Assembly (NCBI RefSeq): GCF_036404135.1
Contig: NZ_DASWPE010000064.1
Coordinates: 1 to 64,000 of the forward strand
Length of the DNA: 64,000 nt
Origin: Rhodopseudomonas_A sp036404135
Lineage (GTDB): Bacteria; Pseudomonadota; Alphaproteobacteria; Rhizobiales; Xanthobacteraceae
Direction: 5' to 3'
The notes below the pieces were generated by a model, which was not told the origin of the DNA, did no database searches, and saw only the letters and a list, made by a program, of their open reading frames with translations. Shown piece after piece: positions 44,911-53,810 of this stretch (within the stretch, counting starts at the first letter, position 1; every line of letters starts with the position of its first letter). Made by a program: the position numbers and the translations under genes.

Positions 44911-46134
44911 GTGCTTGCAACCAAAGGACCGCGTCGGGCAGCGCTGGCGACCGCGCTGTTCGCTTTCGCCGCCAGCGCCGCGTTCGCGCAGCCGGCCTAC
45001 GACACCGGCGCCAGCGACAGCGAGATCAGGATCGGCAACATCGTGCCGTATTCCGGCCCGGCCTCGGCCTATGGCGTGATCGGCCGGATCGAGGACGCCT
45101 ATTTCAAGATGATCAACGACCACGGCGGCATCAACGGCCGCAAGATCACCTTCATCAGCTACGACGACGGCTACAGCCCGCCGAAGGCGGTGGAGCAGGC
45201 CCGCAGGCTGGTGGAGAGCGACCAGGTGCTGTTCATTGCGAGCTCGCTCGGCACCCCGTCGAATTCGGCGATCCAGAAATACATGAACGCCAAGAAGGTG
45301 CCGCAACTGTTCGTTGCCACCGGCGCCACCAAATTCGGCGACTACAAGAACTTCCCCTGGACCATCGGCTGGCAGCCGGCCTATCAGAGCGAGGGGCGGA
45401 TCTACGCCGCCTATCTGTTAAAGGAAAAGCCCGACGCCAGGATCGCGGTGCTGTATCAGAACGACGATTTCGGCAAGGATTTCTTGAAGGGGCTGAAGGA
45501 CGGGCTCGGCGACAAGGCCGCGCTGATCGTCGCCGAGGACAGCTACGAGGTCGCCGAGCCGACCATCGACAGCCACATCGTCAAGCTGAAGTCGAGCGGC
45601 GCCGACGCCCTGGTCTCGATCACCACGCCGAAATTCGCAGCCCAGGCCTTGAAGAAGGCCGCCGAGCTTGACTGGAAACCGATCTACTTCCAGAGCAATG
45701 TCGGCTCCTCGGTGGGCAGCGTGATGAAGCCGGCTGGCTATGCGACGGCGCAGGGCGTGCTGTCGGCGAATTACGCCAAGGACGGCACCGACCCGCAATG
45801 GGACAACGACCAGGGCATGACCAAATTCTACGGCTTCCTCGCCAAATACGCCCCCGATGCCAACAGGGCCGACGGCTCTGTGGTGTTCGGCTATGGCCAC
45901 GCCCAGACCGTGGTGCAGGTGTTGAAGCAGGCCGGCGACAATCTGACCCGCGCCAACATCATGAAGCAGGCGGCAAGCCTCAAGGACTTCGCACCCGACA
46001 CGCTGCTGCCCGGCGTCACCATCAACACCAGCGCCACCGATTTCCACCCGATCGAGCAGCTGCAGATGATGCGCTTTGAGGGCGAGAGGTGGCGGCTGTT
46101 CGGCCCGGTCATCAACGGCGAGATCGGCGGCTGA
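44911..46134 (+). CDS. ABC transporter substrate-binding protein, branched-chain type
   Basis: This 407-residue periplasmic binding protein has a signal peptide (RRAALATALFAFAASAAFAQ, cut near AFA-QP). The mature part starts SEIRIGNIVPYSGPASAYGV and has the type I fold with LYQNDDFGKDFLKGLKDG. The start is a GTG at 44911 with GGAGG upstream. As the final gene of the five-gene cluster, it decides the specificity. Its neighbours suggest aliphatic dicarboxylates or fatty acids, an inference. Confidence 0.92.
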   Translation: MLATKGPRRAALATALFAFAASAAFAQPAYDTGASDSEIRIGNIVPYSGPASAYGVIGRIEDAYFKMINDHGGINGRKITFISYDDGYSPPKAVEQARRLVESDQVLFIASSLGTPSNSAIQKYMNAKKVPQLFVATGATKFGDYKNFPWTIGWQPAYQSEGRIYAAYLLKEKPDARIAVLYQNDDFGKDFLKGLKDGLGDKAALIVAEDSYEVAEPTIDSHIVKLKSSGADALVSITTPKFAAQALKKAAELDWKPIYFQSNVGSSVGSVMKPAGYATAQGVLSANYAKDGTDPQWDNDQGMTKFYGFLAKYAPDANRADGSVVFGYGHAQTVVQVLKQAGDNLTRANIMKQAASLKDFAPDTLLPGVTINTSATDFHPIEQLQMMRFEGERWRLFGPVINGEIGG

Positions 46135-46156
46135 GCAGCGCTTCGCCGGCGCGCGG

Positions 46157-46732
46157 CTAATTCTTGCCGACGGTGCGGATCGGCCGGCCCTGGGTGATGA
46201 AGGCGTAGTGGCCGTTGGCGATTGAGCCGATCATCAAGGCCTCGACCACCGGCTCGGCGATCTCGCCGGCCGCGGCCCAGTCCACCACGAAATTGGCGCC
46301 GGTGCCGCCGCGCACGTCGGTGTTGGCGATGAAGGCCTCGATGGTGGAGAATGGCTTCAGCGCCACCGGCGCCTTCAGATAGCTTTCCACGAGCTTGCCC
46401 GCGGTGTCGAAATAGCCGATCCTCCGGATCACCAGCGGCCTGGTTTCCGAGGCGTTGTGGATGCTCAGCGTCACCGAGAAATCGCCGCGCAACCGGCCGT
46501 GGCTCATCGACACGCTGGAATAGGCCGGCACGTAGAACCCGCCCGACACCCCGAGCGGCTCCGCCGGCAGCGCGGTCAGCGAATCGGCGAAGCTCTGCTC
46601 GATCGGCGGCGCGCTCTGTGCTGCGCTGCGCGGCATCGGCAGCAGCGCCAGCGCGCCAAGCGCCAGCACGGCCACGCCGGCGTGCCGCATCGGCGCGCGG
46701 CGAGCGCCTGGAATTAATGCTTTGACCGACAT
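46157..46732 (-). CDS. DUF3124 family exported protein
   Basis: This 191-residue protein has a signal peptide (GVAVLALGALALLPMPRSAA). The mature part has YVPAYSSVSMSHGRLRGDFS and VTLSIHNASETRPLVIRRIG then YFDTAGKLVESYL, the DUF3124 core, a beta-rich domain of unknown role. The ATG at 46732 (MSVKALIPG) is used since the longer frame runs through the divergent antiporter's upstream region. It converges with the binding-protein gene. Confidence 0.85.
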   Translation of the reverse strand: MSVKALIPGARRAPMRHAGVAVLALGALALLPMPRSAAQSAPPIEQSFADSLTALPAEPLGVSGGFYVPAYSSVSMSHGRLRGDFSVTLSIHNASETRPLVIRRIGYFDTAGKLVESYLKAPVALKPFSTIEAFIANTDVRGGTGANFVVDWAAAGEIAEPVVEALMIGSIANGHYAFITQGRPIRTVGKN

Positions 46733-46783
46733 GGCTGCGCCCTTACTGTAGGAGTCCGAGGGTCGATCAATGGCCGCCACTGC

Positions 46784-48499
46784 ATGCACGAACTCATTCG
46801 CGATATCACCCTGTGCATCCTGTTTGCATGGATGCTCGGACTTCTGGCGCATTTCTTCCGGCAACCGCTGATCCTCGCCTATCTTATCGCCGGCTTCGTG
46901 ATTGGTCCATTCGGCCTAAAGTGGGTGGAGTCGCAGCAGTCGATCGGGATCATCTCCGAGCTCGGCCTGATCTTCATGCTGTTCATGATCGGGCTGGAAA
47001 TCGACCTGAAGAAGATCGTGCGCGCCGGCCCGGTGATCCTGTTCGCCGCCGGCTCGCAATTGGCGGGCGGCATGCTGCTCGGGCTGTTGCTGTTCGCAAG
47101 CATCGGCGCATCGATCGCCGGCGGCTTCGACGCGGTCTATCTCAGCGTCGCCTGCGCGCTGTCCTCCACCGTGATCATCGTCAAGCTGTTGTACGAAAAG
47201 CACGAGCTCGACACCCTGCCCGGCCGCGTCACGCTCGGCGTCTTGGTGCTGCAGGACGTGTTCGCGATCCTGTTCCTGGCGGTGCAGCCGAGCCTCGGCA
47301 ATCTACAGACCGGCGTGTTTCTGCTGTCGATCGGCCGGGTCGCAGCACTGGTGGCGACCGCGCTGGCGTTGTCGCGCTATGTGCTGCCCTGGTTGTTCCA
47401 CCGCATCGCGCGGACGCCTGAACTGGTGCTTCTCGGCGCGCTGGCGTGGTGCTTTCTGATCGGCGAAATCGCCGAACAATTGCAGCTGTCGCGCGAGATG
47501 GGCTCGCTGGTCGCCGGCGTCTCGCTGTCGACCTTTCCTTACGCGCTCGACGTCACCGCCAAGGTGACGACGCTGCGGGATTTCTTCATCACGCTGTTCT
47601 TCGTGGCACTCGGCATGACTATCCCGATCCCCAACCTGTCGGTGATTGGGCTTGCGCTGCTGATCGCCTTCTTCACCGTGGCGAGCCGGGTCGCGACCAC
47701 CTTCCTGCCGCTCTATCTGATGAAGCAGGGGCTGCGCGCCAGCCTATTGCCGGCGATCAACCTCGCGCAGATCAGCGAGTTCTCGCTGGTGGTGATCCAG
47801 ACCGGCGTCCTCGCCGGCCACATCCAGACCGCGACCGCGAGCGCGGTGTCGTTCGCCTTCGTGCTGCTGGCGGTGCTCTCCACCTTCGTCCTGGCGCGCA
47901 GCGACGCGCTCAGCCGCCGCGCCATCGCAACATTGAAGCGGCTCGGCCTGCGCGATCTCGACCACGTCCATGCTGCCGACGGCGCCGGCCCCGGCGCGGC
48001 GCGACGCATCGTGCTGCTCGGCTTCTACCGCGCCGCCAGCGCGCTGGTCGCCGAGATCGAGCGGCAGAACGTCGCGCTGCTGGAGCAGATCACCGTGGTG
48101 GATTTCAACCCGATGGTGTTCCGCACTTTGGCCGATCGCGGCGTCCACGTGATCTATGGCGACATCAGCCATGTCGACACGCTGCAGCACGCCGGCATCG
48201 GCGCCGCCGAGATCGTGATCCTCAGCGTGCCGGATGCGCTGTTGAAGGGCGCCACCAACCAACGACTGGTGCGCCACGTCCGCGCGCTCAATCCCGGCAC
48301 GAAGATCGTCGCCACCGCCGACCTGTTGGCCGATGTTGGGGAACTCTACGCCGCCGGCGCCGACTACGTCACCGTGCCGCGGCTGTCCGACGCCCACGAG
48401 CTATTCTGCGTCATCGAGGCGGCCCAGCAGCAGCTGTTGGACGACAAGCGCGCCGAACTCGACGCCCGGCTCGGCGAGCGCCGCGAGGTGCTGCCGTAG
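46784..48499 (+). CDS. Kef-type cation/proton antiporter with degenerate RCK domain
   Basis: This 571-residue protein has an N-terminal CPA2 antiporter domain of about 12 spans (GFVIGPFGLKWVES, LGLIFMLFMIGLEIDLKKI, then LSSTVIIVKLL) and a C-terminal Rossmann RCK/TrkA-N domain from about residue 405. The expected GxGxxG reads LGFYRAAS, so NAD(H) binding may be lost or altered, while the later VVDFNP and YGDISH acid positions remain. It should exchange K+ or Na+ for H+. No ancillary KefF/G gene is nearby. Confidence 0.9.
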   Translation: MHELIRDITLCILFAWMLGLLAHFFRQPLILAYLIAGFVIGPFGLKWVESQQSIGIISELGLIFMLFMIGLEIDLKKIVRAGPVILFAAGSQLAGGMLLGLLLFASIGASIAGGFDAVYLSVACALSSTVIIVKLLYEKHELDTLPGRVTLGVLVLQDVFAILFLAVQPSLGNLQTGVFLLSIGRVAALVATALALSRYVLPWLFHRIARTPELVLLGALAWCFLIGEIAEQLQLSREMGSLVAGVSLSTFPYALDVTAKVTTLRDFFITLFFVALGMTIPIPNLSVIGLALLIAFFTVASRVATTFLPLYLMKQGLRASLLPAINLAQISEFSLVVIQTGVLAGHIQTATASAVSFAFVLLAVLSTFVLARSDALSRRAIATLKRLGLRDLDHVHAADGAGPGAARRIVLLGFYRAASALVAEIERQNVALLEQITVVDFNPMVFRTLADRGVHVIYGDISHVDTLQHAGIGAAEIVILSVPDALLKGATNQRLVRHVRALNPGTKIVATADLLADVGELYAAGADYVTVPRLSDAHELFCVIEAAQQQLLDDKRAELDARLGERREVLP

Positions 48500-48501
48500 C
48501 T

Positions 48502-48564
48502 GGTTTGGTTGCCTTGCCTGGCTTGGTTGCCCTGCCTGACTTGGCTGCCGAGGTTGACTTGGCC
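48502..48564. repeat. 18-bp imperfect tandem repeat
   Basis: Three full and one half copy of an 18-base unit (GGTTTGGTTGCCTTGCCT and variants) begin three bases after the antiporter stop. They lie between that gene and a class B repeat. Confidence 0.7.
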
Positions 48565-48581
48565 GCGCTCCCCGCACAGGG

Positions 48582-48712
48582 CCGTCATTCCGGGGCGCTA
48601 GGGCGATCGCCCGAGCGAACCCGGAATCTCGACGCGGCTGGTTTACCGCCCGTCCGCGTTGCAGATTCCGGGTTCGCGCGCAGCTGACGCTGCGCCCGCC
48701 GCGGAATGACGG
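48582..48712. repeat. Class B inverted repeat
   Basis: GTCATTCCGGGGCGC at the left pairs with the GCCGCGGAATGAC end at the right, and inner GAACCCGGAATCTCG pairs with AGATTCCGGGTTCG. It fills the middle of the 440-base gap; the rest of the gap up to 48,938 must hold the promoter of the GlsB-like gene, which I could not define. Confidence 0.85.
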
Positions 48713-48938
48713 TCTCATTTCGGATCGACCGTGCGCCGTCGTCATCTGATTTGGATCGAGCGCCGATCGCCATTTCGCATTGAGCGCCGACGCGTCGAAG
48801 CTGACCGGACCACATCAGTAAAATCGGTTCCGTCACGGAACTCTGGTCCGTGCGCCGACTTGTCGTGCACCGTACATATGCGGGCAACATCCGCGATCCG
48901 TTGATCGACATCGCGGAGACCTCCGAAGGAACGCCGCC

Positions 48939-49208
48939 ATGCATCTGTCCAATGAAAGCATTCTGGTCATCGTCTTTGTCGGCATCGTCGCCGGCTGGCT
49001 GGCCGGCCTGATTGTCCGCGGCACCGGCTTCGGCCTGATCGGCGATCTGATCATCGGCGTCGGCGGCGCGCTGCTCGCCAGCCTGTTGTTTCCGCGGCTC
49101 GGCCTGCATCTCGGCACTGGCCTGGTCTCGGCGATCATCTATTCGGCGATCGGCGCGGTGCTGCTGCTGTTGATCGTGCGGCTGATCCGCGGCCGCGGCA
49201 GATTCTAG
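48939..49208 (+). CDS. GlsB/YeaQ/YmgE-family stress membrane protein
   Basis: This 89-residue protein of the transglycosylase-associated family has three hydrophobic segments with glycine zipper motifs (VIVFVGIVAGWLAGLIVRG; FGLIGDLIIGVGGALLASLL; IIYSAIGAVLLLLIVRLI). Such proteins are often induced by general stress, but their function is not known. A GGAGG-like GAAGGA precedes the ATG at 48939. A terminator hairpin follows at 49238. Confidence 0.88.
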   Translation: MHLSNESILVIVFVGIVAGWLAGLIVRGTGFGLIGDLIIGVGGALLASLLFPRLGLHLGTGLVSAIIYSAIGAVLLLLIVRLIRGRGRF

Positions 49209-49237
49209 CGCGGCAGCGACAACCATCCGACGCAAAA

Positions 49238-49269
49238 AATGGCCGGACCGCTTGCCCGGTCCGGCCATT
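49238..49269. terminator. Bidirectional rho-independent terminator
   Basis: AATGGCCGGACC (49238-49249) and GGTCCGGCCATT (49258-49269) form a perfect 12-bp stem with an eight-base loop. On the minus strand TTTTTT follows, so it ends the parA transcript; it also lies 29 bases past the stop of the GlsB-like gene. Confidence 0.88.
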
Positions 49270-49304
49270 CGTCGCCAGGTCTGCCCCACCCGCCGCGGCG
49301 GGTC

Positions 49305-50075
49305 TTAATCGGCGATCGCGGCGCCCGCCGCGGTCTCATCGGCCGCGGCAGCAGCGGCCGCGACCTGATACAGCGCCGGCGTGATCTCCGGCGTCGGCCG
49401 AAATTCGATCAGAATGTCCTGCGTCAGCACCGGCGCCTCGACGCCGAGCCGGGCTTCGATCCACTGCCACAGCCCGCGGATTTCGTCCGCAGACTTGCCG
49501 GCCGGCGCGTATTCCGACACGGCGAGGCCGAGGCCGAGCGCGTCCTGATGGTCGTTGCGCATCATGATATAGGGCAGCGCCAAAACGCCCGCGGCATCCA
49601 GCGCCGCCTCGTCGGTCAGCGTGGTGGCGGCATGGGCGATGCGCTGACCGCGATACGGGGTCTGGTTCAGCACATAGGCGAACGGCCGGTCGCAGCCGCG
49701 GATCGCGGCCAAGGTCGGCGCGGTGGCCTCGATGTCGGCGACGCTCGGCCGCACCGGGATCAGGCACAGATCGGCGCAGGCCAGCGCCGCCTCGGTCAGC
49801 GCGCTGATGCCGCCGGCGGTGTCGATGATGGTCAGCGTCACACCGGCGCGGTCGAACGTCGCCAGCCGCTGCGCGACGTCATCGGCGCTGGAGAGCGCCT
49901 CGACCGCCGGCTGCGCATTGGTGCGGCGGCCGCGCCAGTTCGACAGCGTGCCCTGCGGGTCGGTCTCGATCAGCCGGACCGCATGGCCGTGCTGCATTGC
50001 GGCGAGCGCCAAGCCGATGGCGAGCGTGCTCTTGCCGCTGCCACCCTTTTGGGTGGCCAGAACGATGGTATGCAT
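49305..50075 (-). CDS. ParA-family ATPase, orphan
   Basis: This 256-residue deviant Walker-A ATPase has KGGSGKST at 10-17 with the signature Lys, ETDPQGTLSNW with Asp39, and IIDTAGG. It ends in an Ala-rich tail (AAAAAADETAAGAAIAD). ParA proteins bind DNA nonspecifically and position cargo. No parB, plasmid-partition or replication gene is near, so this is probably a chromosomal orphan for some other cargo. The ATG at 50075 follows GAGGG; the longer frame upstream is not family-like. Confidence 0.9.
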   Translation of the reverse strand: MHTIVLATQKGGSGKSTLAIGLALAAMQHGHAVRLIETDPQGTLSNWRGRRTNAQPAVEALSSADDVAQRLATFDRAGVTLTIIDTAGGISALTEAALACADLCLIPVRPSVADIEATAPTLAAIRGCDRPFAYVLNQTPYRGQRIAHAATTLTDEAALDAAGVLALPYIMMRNDHQDALGLGLAVSEYAPAGKSADEIRGLWQWIEARLGVEAPVLTQDILIEFRPTPEITPALYQVAAAAAAADETAAGAAIAD

Positions 50076-50217
50076 GATGTGTCCCTCTGAATTGGTGATT
50101 GCGAATACGCGACCTACGCGGCATTCCAACCAATTCTTGGCTTGGACCTTCCGGGTTCGATCTGCGGTCTTTGGCACGATCGCGCCGCCCGAATCAGCAA
50201 CATCTTCAAGATGCGTC

Positions 50218-50247
50218 AGTATGACGATTTCGTATAGTTAGTATGAC
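50218..50247. promoter_or_regulatory. Direct repeats upstream of parA-like gene
   Basis: AGTATGAC occurs at 50218-50225 and again at 50240-50247, 22 bases apart (two helical turns), in an unusually AT-rich patch of an otherwise GC-rich 333-base gap. It may be an activator or repressor site for the orphan ParA gene. Nothing else stood out between 50,076 and 50,408. Confidence 0.4.
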
Positions 50248-50408
50248 TACTTGTTAGGCGGACTACTTACCTGATCTTGGCGCTTACCAGGAGCGACGGC
50301 GACACTACGCCGCGTGTATCTGCCGTTGCGGTCAGCGCCGCAGCACGGCCGGGATACCGCCAAGGCGTCGCCAACGCAGCGCCGCCAGGGCTTTGCCGCA
50401 CCCATGAC

Positions 50409-51872
50409 TCACCACCGCGCCATCAGCTGCAGCCGGTAATAGTCGAAGTCGCGACCGCCCGCCGCCACCACGTAGCCGCCGGCATAGACGTGGGAATACA
50501 GCGCGTGGAGCTGCAGGAATTTCGAAGCGTCCCAGACCATGTCGAGCTGAGCGATTCGCGCGACGTCGAGCGAGCTGGAATTCTTCGCGGTGATCAGCGT
50601 GCCGGTCGGGCCATAGACCGAATCCGCGGCCGTGGCCTTGCGCAGCACATTCCAACTCGCCCCCAGCGTCAGCGTCGGCCCGACAAACAGCTGCAGATAG
50701 GGTTGCAGGTTGATCAGGTTGGACACCGAGACCAGCGACATTTCCGACACCACGCTGGCCGCCGGATAGGCGGCGACGAAGGTGCGGAAGCGGCCGTCGT
50801 TCAGATTGGAATCGCCGGAGGCGTAGTGGCCACGCAGCCCGAGCTTCGGCGTCACCGGCGTCGCATCGCCGAGCGCGAACGGCTTCAACCGCTGGCCGAG
50901 ATCGGCGAAGCCGCCGACCGCGTCGATGCTGGCGGCGCCGAAGCTGCCGCCCTGCCTCGCCGCCTCCGCCGCCATCTCGAAGCCGTGCGCCTTCAACGCC
51001 AGCCGGAGGCCTGCGGTCCAGCGATCCTCGCTCGCGGTGCCGCGGCGATAGCTGACGCTGTCCTGCTGCTTGGCATAGCCGTAAAGGTCCAGCGTCCCCG
51101 GCAGGCCGAACGGCGACTTCAATGTGAGGTAGCCGCCGCGAAACCGCTCGGCACCGAGCGTCGCGTCGTCGAACAGCCCTTCCATGATATCCACCGGCCG
51201 CGCCGTAAAGCCGCGCAGCGTCAACGCGGCGTCGTCATATTCGGCGAGCGCGCCGTCGAACGAGCGGCGCAGATTGGTCGGGTCGCGCACCGCCAGCCAG
51301 CGCGACGGGCCGAGCCACAGCTCCTGCCGGCCGCCGCGCAGCGTCAGCCTGCCGTCGCCGGCGGGCAGGATCAGATCAAGAAAGCCGTTGCGCAGATCCG
51401 GGCTGCTGCGATCGAAGGCGCGCTGCACCGGCCGGCCGTCTTCGGCGGCGGCATCGACCTGCACGAAGGCGCGAAACAGGCTCCAGTGCAGATCGACGTG
51501 CTGGAAAATCCGCTCCTGGCTGGAAGCCCAGGCATAGCCGCTGCGGCCGAGCCCGAACAGATAGCGATCGTAGCCGTCGAGCCGATAGCGCACCTCGCCG
51601 CCGAGCGACAGCCAGGCGCCGCTCCATTCGGCGATGCGGATGTATTTGAGGCGCTCCCAGTCTGACAGCTCCTTGCCGGCGAGATAGGAGTAGTCCTCCT
51701 GCCAGCGATACAGTTTGAACGCGGTCTTGCGTTCGGTGCCCTCCGGCTCGTCCTGCGCCTTGACGGCAGCGCCGCAGAGCCACAGCAACGCCGCCAGCGC
51801 CGCGCCGGTTGTTACGATCCACTGACCGAGCTTCAAGGATTGCCGCCATTGCCGAGAGGAGGTAATCGGCAA
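50409..51872 (-). CDS. Alginate-export-family outer-membrane porin
   Basis: This protein of about 487 residues has a signal peptide (VTTGAALAALLWLCGAAVKA) and a beta-barrel with many alternating strands of the AlgE/alginate-export type: RYRLDGYDRYLFGLGRS, TLRGGRQELWLGPSRWLAVR, a C-terminal YYRLQLMARW ending in aromatic Trp, as expected for barrel assembly. Similar proteins in non-alginate producers carry other organic anions. No good ATG exists; the frame begins with TTG at 51872, and TTG at 51836 is an alternative. It is not linked to alginate genes here. Confidence 0.83.
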   Translation of the reverse strand: MPITSSRQWRQSLKLGQWIVTTGAALAALLWLCGAAVKAQDEPEGTERKTAFKLYRWQEDYSYLAGKELSDWERLKYIRIAEWSGAWLSLGGEVRYRLDGYDRYLFGLGRSGYAWASSQERIFQHVDLHWSLFRAFVQVDAAAEDGRPVQRAFDRSSPDLRNGFLDLILPAGDGRLTLRGGRQELWLGPSRWLAVRDPTNLRRSFDGALAEYDDAALTLRGFTARPVDIMEGLFDDATLGAERFRGGYLTLKSPFGLPGTLDLYGYAKQQDSVSYRRGTASEDRWTAGLRLALKAHGFEMAAEAARQGGSFGAASIDAVGGFADLGQRLKPFALGDATPVTPKLGLRGHYASGDSNLNDGRFRTFVAAYPAASVVSEMSLVSVSNLINLQPYLQLFVGPTLTLGASWNVLRKATAADSVYGPTGTLITAKNSSSLDVARIAQLDMVWDASKFLQLHALYSHVYAGGYVVAAGGRDFDYYRLQLMARW

Positions 51873-52178
51873 ATTGTGCGAAGTTCCGTGCGCCCGATAA
51901 AGCGCAGATTGCGCGGCGCGCGGCGATTGCGGCTATTCGACGCGCAGCGACTGGGGATACTTCTGGCCGGCGCGGCGAACTAATCATAGCTTAGTTGCGA
52001 GGAAGCGATGCAGTGCAACATAATTGGCGCGGTGATGCCACTGAAAGAGGTAGCGCGTTCCGCATGATTTGTCGCGGTGCAGCGATGGGATCACTGACCT
52101 CGTTAGACGTTCTCGACCAACTCTGAGGCTAACTATCAACGCCACGACAAGAGAGCAACGTCGCGGCGACGGCAGCGC

Positions 52179-52463
52179 GCTCTGCTCCCCCCTTGCGGGC
52201 AGGGCAATCGCATATGAAAGTTGGCGGTTGCTGCGAGGATCACCCTCCCCTGGAGGGGGAGGGTCGCTCGCACAGCGAGCGGGGTGGGGTGGCGAAGAAT
52301 TCATCCGCCGTGCACGCTGCTCACCGCACCCCGGCGTGCACCGCGCTTCGCGCGGTCACCGCCGACCCTCCCCCTCCAGGGGAGGGTGAAGAGAGCTGCG
52401 AGGCAATGGCCTGCGAAAATCCATGTGCGATCGCCCTGCCCTTGCGGGGCGGGGAGCAGAGGC
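52179..52463. repeat. Nested inverted repeats (class D)
   Basis: An outer pair, GCTCTGCTCCCC...AGGGCAATCGCA (52179-52212) with TGCGATCGCCCT...GGGGAGCAGAG (about 52426-52462), encloses an inner pair, CACCCTCCCCTGGAGGGGGA (from 52241) with TCCCCCTCCAGGGGAGGGTG (to 52388). The rest of the 700-base gap between 51,873 and 52,574 has no convincing gene. Confidence 0.8.
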
Positions 52464-52574
52464 GCTGCGGTCTCTCGGAAGCGCGTGAGGAGGCGTGCGA
52501 ACTTGCAACGACGACGCCAAGCACCGCCGCATCAGCACCGCCGCAGCAGCGCGTTCTTTCGCCGCAGCCCAGCC

Positions 52575-53720
52575 CTACTCCGCCGCGACGAATTTGCCGT
52601 CCTTGACCGTCAGCAGGATGCGGGCGCGGGCGTCGAGGCCAAAGCGGTCGGTCGCGGTGAAGTTGTAGACGCCCTGGCTGGCGGCGATCTCGCGCTCGGT
52701 GAGCAACGCGGCGCGGACCGCGTCGCGGAATTCCGCGGTGCCGGGCTTGGCCGTCTGCAGCGCCACCGGCACCACCCGCTTCAGCACTACGAACACGTCG
52801 GAGGCATAGCCGGCGAACGCGCTGCGGCTGTTCGGCCCGTACTTGCTCTCATAGGCCTCGTTCAGCATAAGCCCGGGCTTTTTGGTCGGCGCGCTGTCGG
52901 GCTGGCCTTCCGGATCCATCACCGGGCCGGACGCCATCACCACGCCGTCCGCCGCGGCGCCGGCGATGCGGATGAAATCGGCCACCGCGGCGCCGTGGGT
53001 CTGGTAGATCAGCCCCTTGTAGCCGGCGTCGCGCAAGCCGATCTGCGGCATCGCCGCGGCGGTGCCGGAAGCGCCGACCAGGATCGCGTCGGGATGGGCC
53101 ACCACCAGTTTCGCCGCCTGGGCGGCGACCGACGTATCGCTGCGTGAAAACCGCTCGTCGTTGACGATACTGAAGCCGAGCGGCACGCCCTGTGCCTTCA
53201 AATCGGCGTACCACTGATCGCCATAGCCATCGGCAAAGCCGAGATAGCCGACGGTTCTGACGTGATGCGCCTTCATGTGCAGATACAGCACCTCTCCGAC
53301 CAGCGGCACCGGCGGCGGCATCGCAACCGACCACTTCGCGATTTGCGGCGTAAACGGCAGCGGCGCCAGGCTGAAATGCGGAATCCCGGCCTCTTGAGCG
53401 ATCGCGGCGATCGCCAGCGCCGGCGCCGTGGTCGAGGAGCCGATCAGAATGTCGGCCCGGGCCTCGCCGACGAGGCGCCGCGCGTTGGCGGTCGCGGCCG
53501 CGGCATCGCCACCATCGTCGAGCACGATGGTCTTGATCGCAAAGCCGCCGATCTGCTTCGGCACGAATTCCAGCGCGTTGCGCTCCGGAATGCCGAGCGC
53601 CGCTGCGGGTCCCGTGGTGCCGATCGAGACCCCGACGACGATGTCGCCGCTCTCCGCCCGCGCCGCGCCGGGCTGCGCCACGGCCGCCAGCAGCAATGCC
53701 ACAACGCCAAGCCCGCGCAT
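52575..53720 (-). CDS. Orphan ABC transporter substrate-binding protein, branched-chain type
   Basis: This 381-residue periplasmic binding protein starts with a signal peptide (MRGLGVVALLLAAVAQPGAA, cut near ARA). Mature residues GDIVVGVSIGTTGPAAALGI and GFADGYGDQWYADLKAQGV follow the type I Leu/Ile/Val-binding fold. The ATG at 53720 follows GGGGAGAG. No permease or ATPase gene adjoins, so it may serve a transporter encoded elsewhere or act in sensing. The pim-linked binding protein at 44911 is a distant homologue only. Confidence 0.9.
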   Translation of the reverse strand: MRGLGVVALLLAAVAQPGAARAESGDIVVGVSIGTTGPAAALGIPERNALEFVPKQIGGFAIKTIVLDDGGDAAAATANARRLVGEARADILIGSSTTAPALAIAAIAQEAGIPHFSLAPLPFTPQIAKWSVAMPPPVPLVGEVLYLHMKAHHVRTVGYLGFADGYGDQWYADLKAQGVPLGFSIVNDERFSRSDTSVAAQAAKLVVAHPDAILVGASGTAAAMPQIGLRDAGYKGLIYQTHGAAVADFIRIAGAAADGVVMASGPVMDPEGQPDSAPTKKPGLMLNEAYESKYGPNSRSAFAGYASDVFVVLKRVVPVALQTAKPGTAEFRDAVRAALLTEREIAASQGVYNFTATDRFGLDARARILLTVKDGKFVAAE

Positions 53721-53810
53721 GCTCTCCCCTTGCGATCGTGATTTGTTGGGGTCGATCGAACCGGCTGGCGGCGGTTTCGTCAAGCGGCATGCGCCTGAAC
53801 GGGGATGCGC

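Noticed and set aside
48836..48860. GGAAC upstream of the GlsB-like gene as an EcfG-type stress promoter
   Set aside because: No CGTT-like -10 lies at the expected spacing of about 16-17 bases.
52221..53147. Rightward 308-residue open frame overlapping the orphan binding-protein gene
   Set aside because: Its right half is the antisense shadow of a clear binding-protein gene and its left half is repeat DNA.
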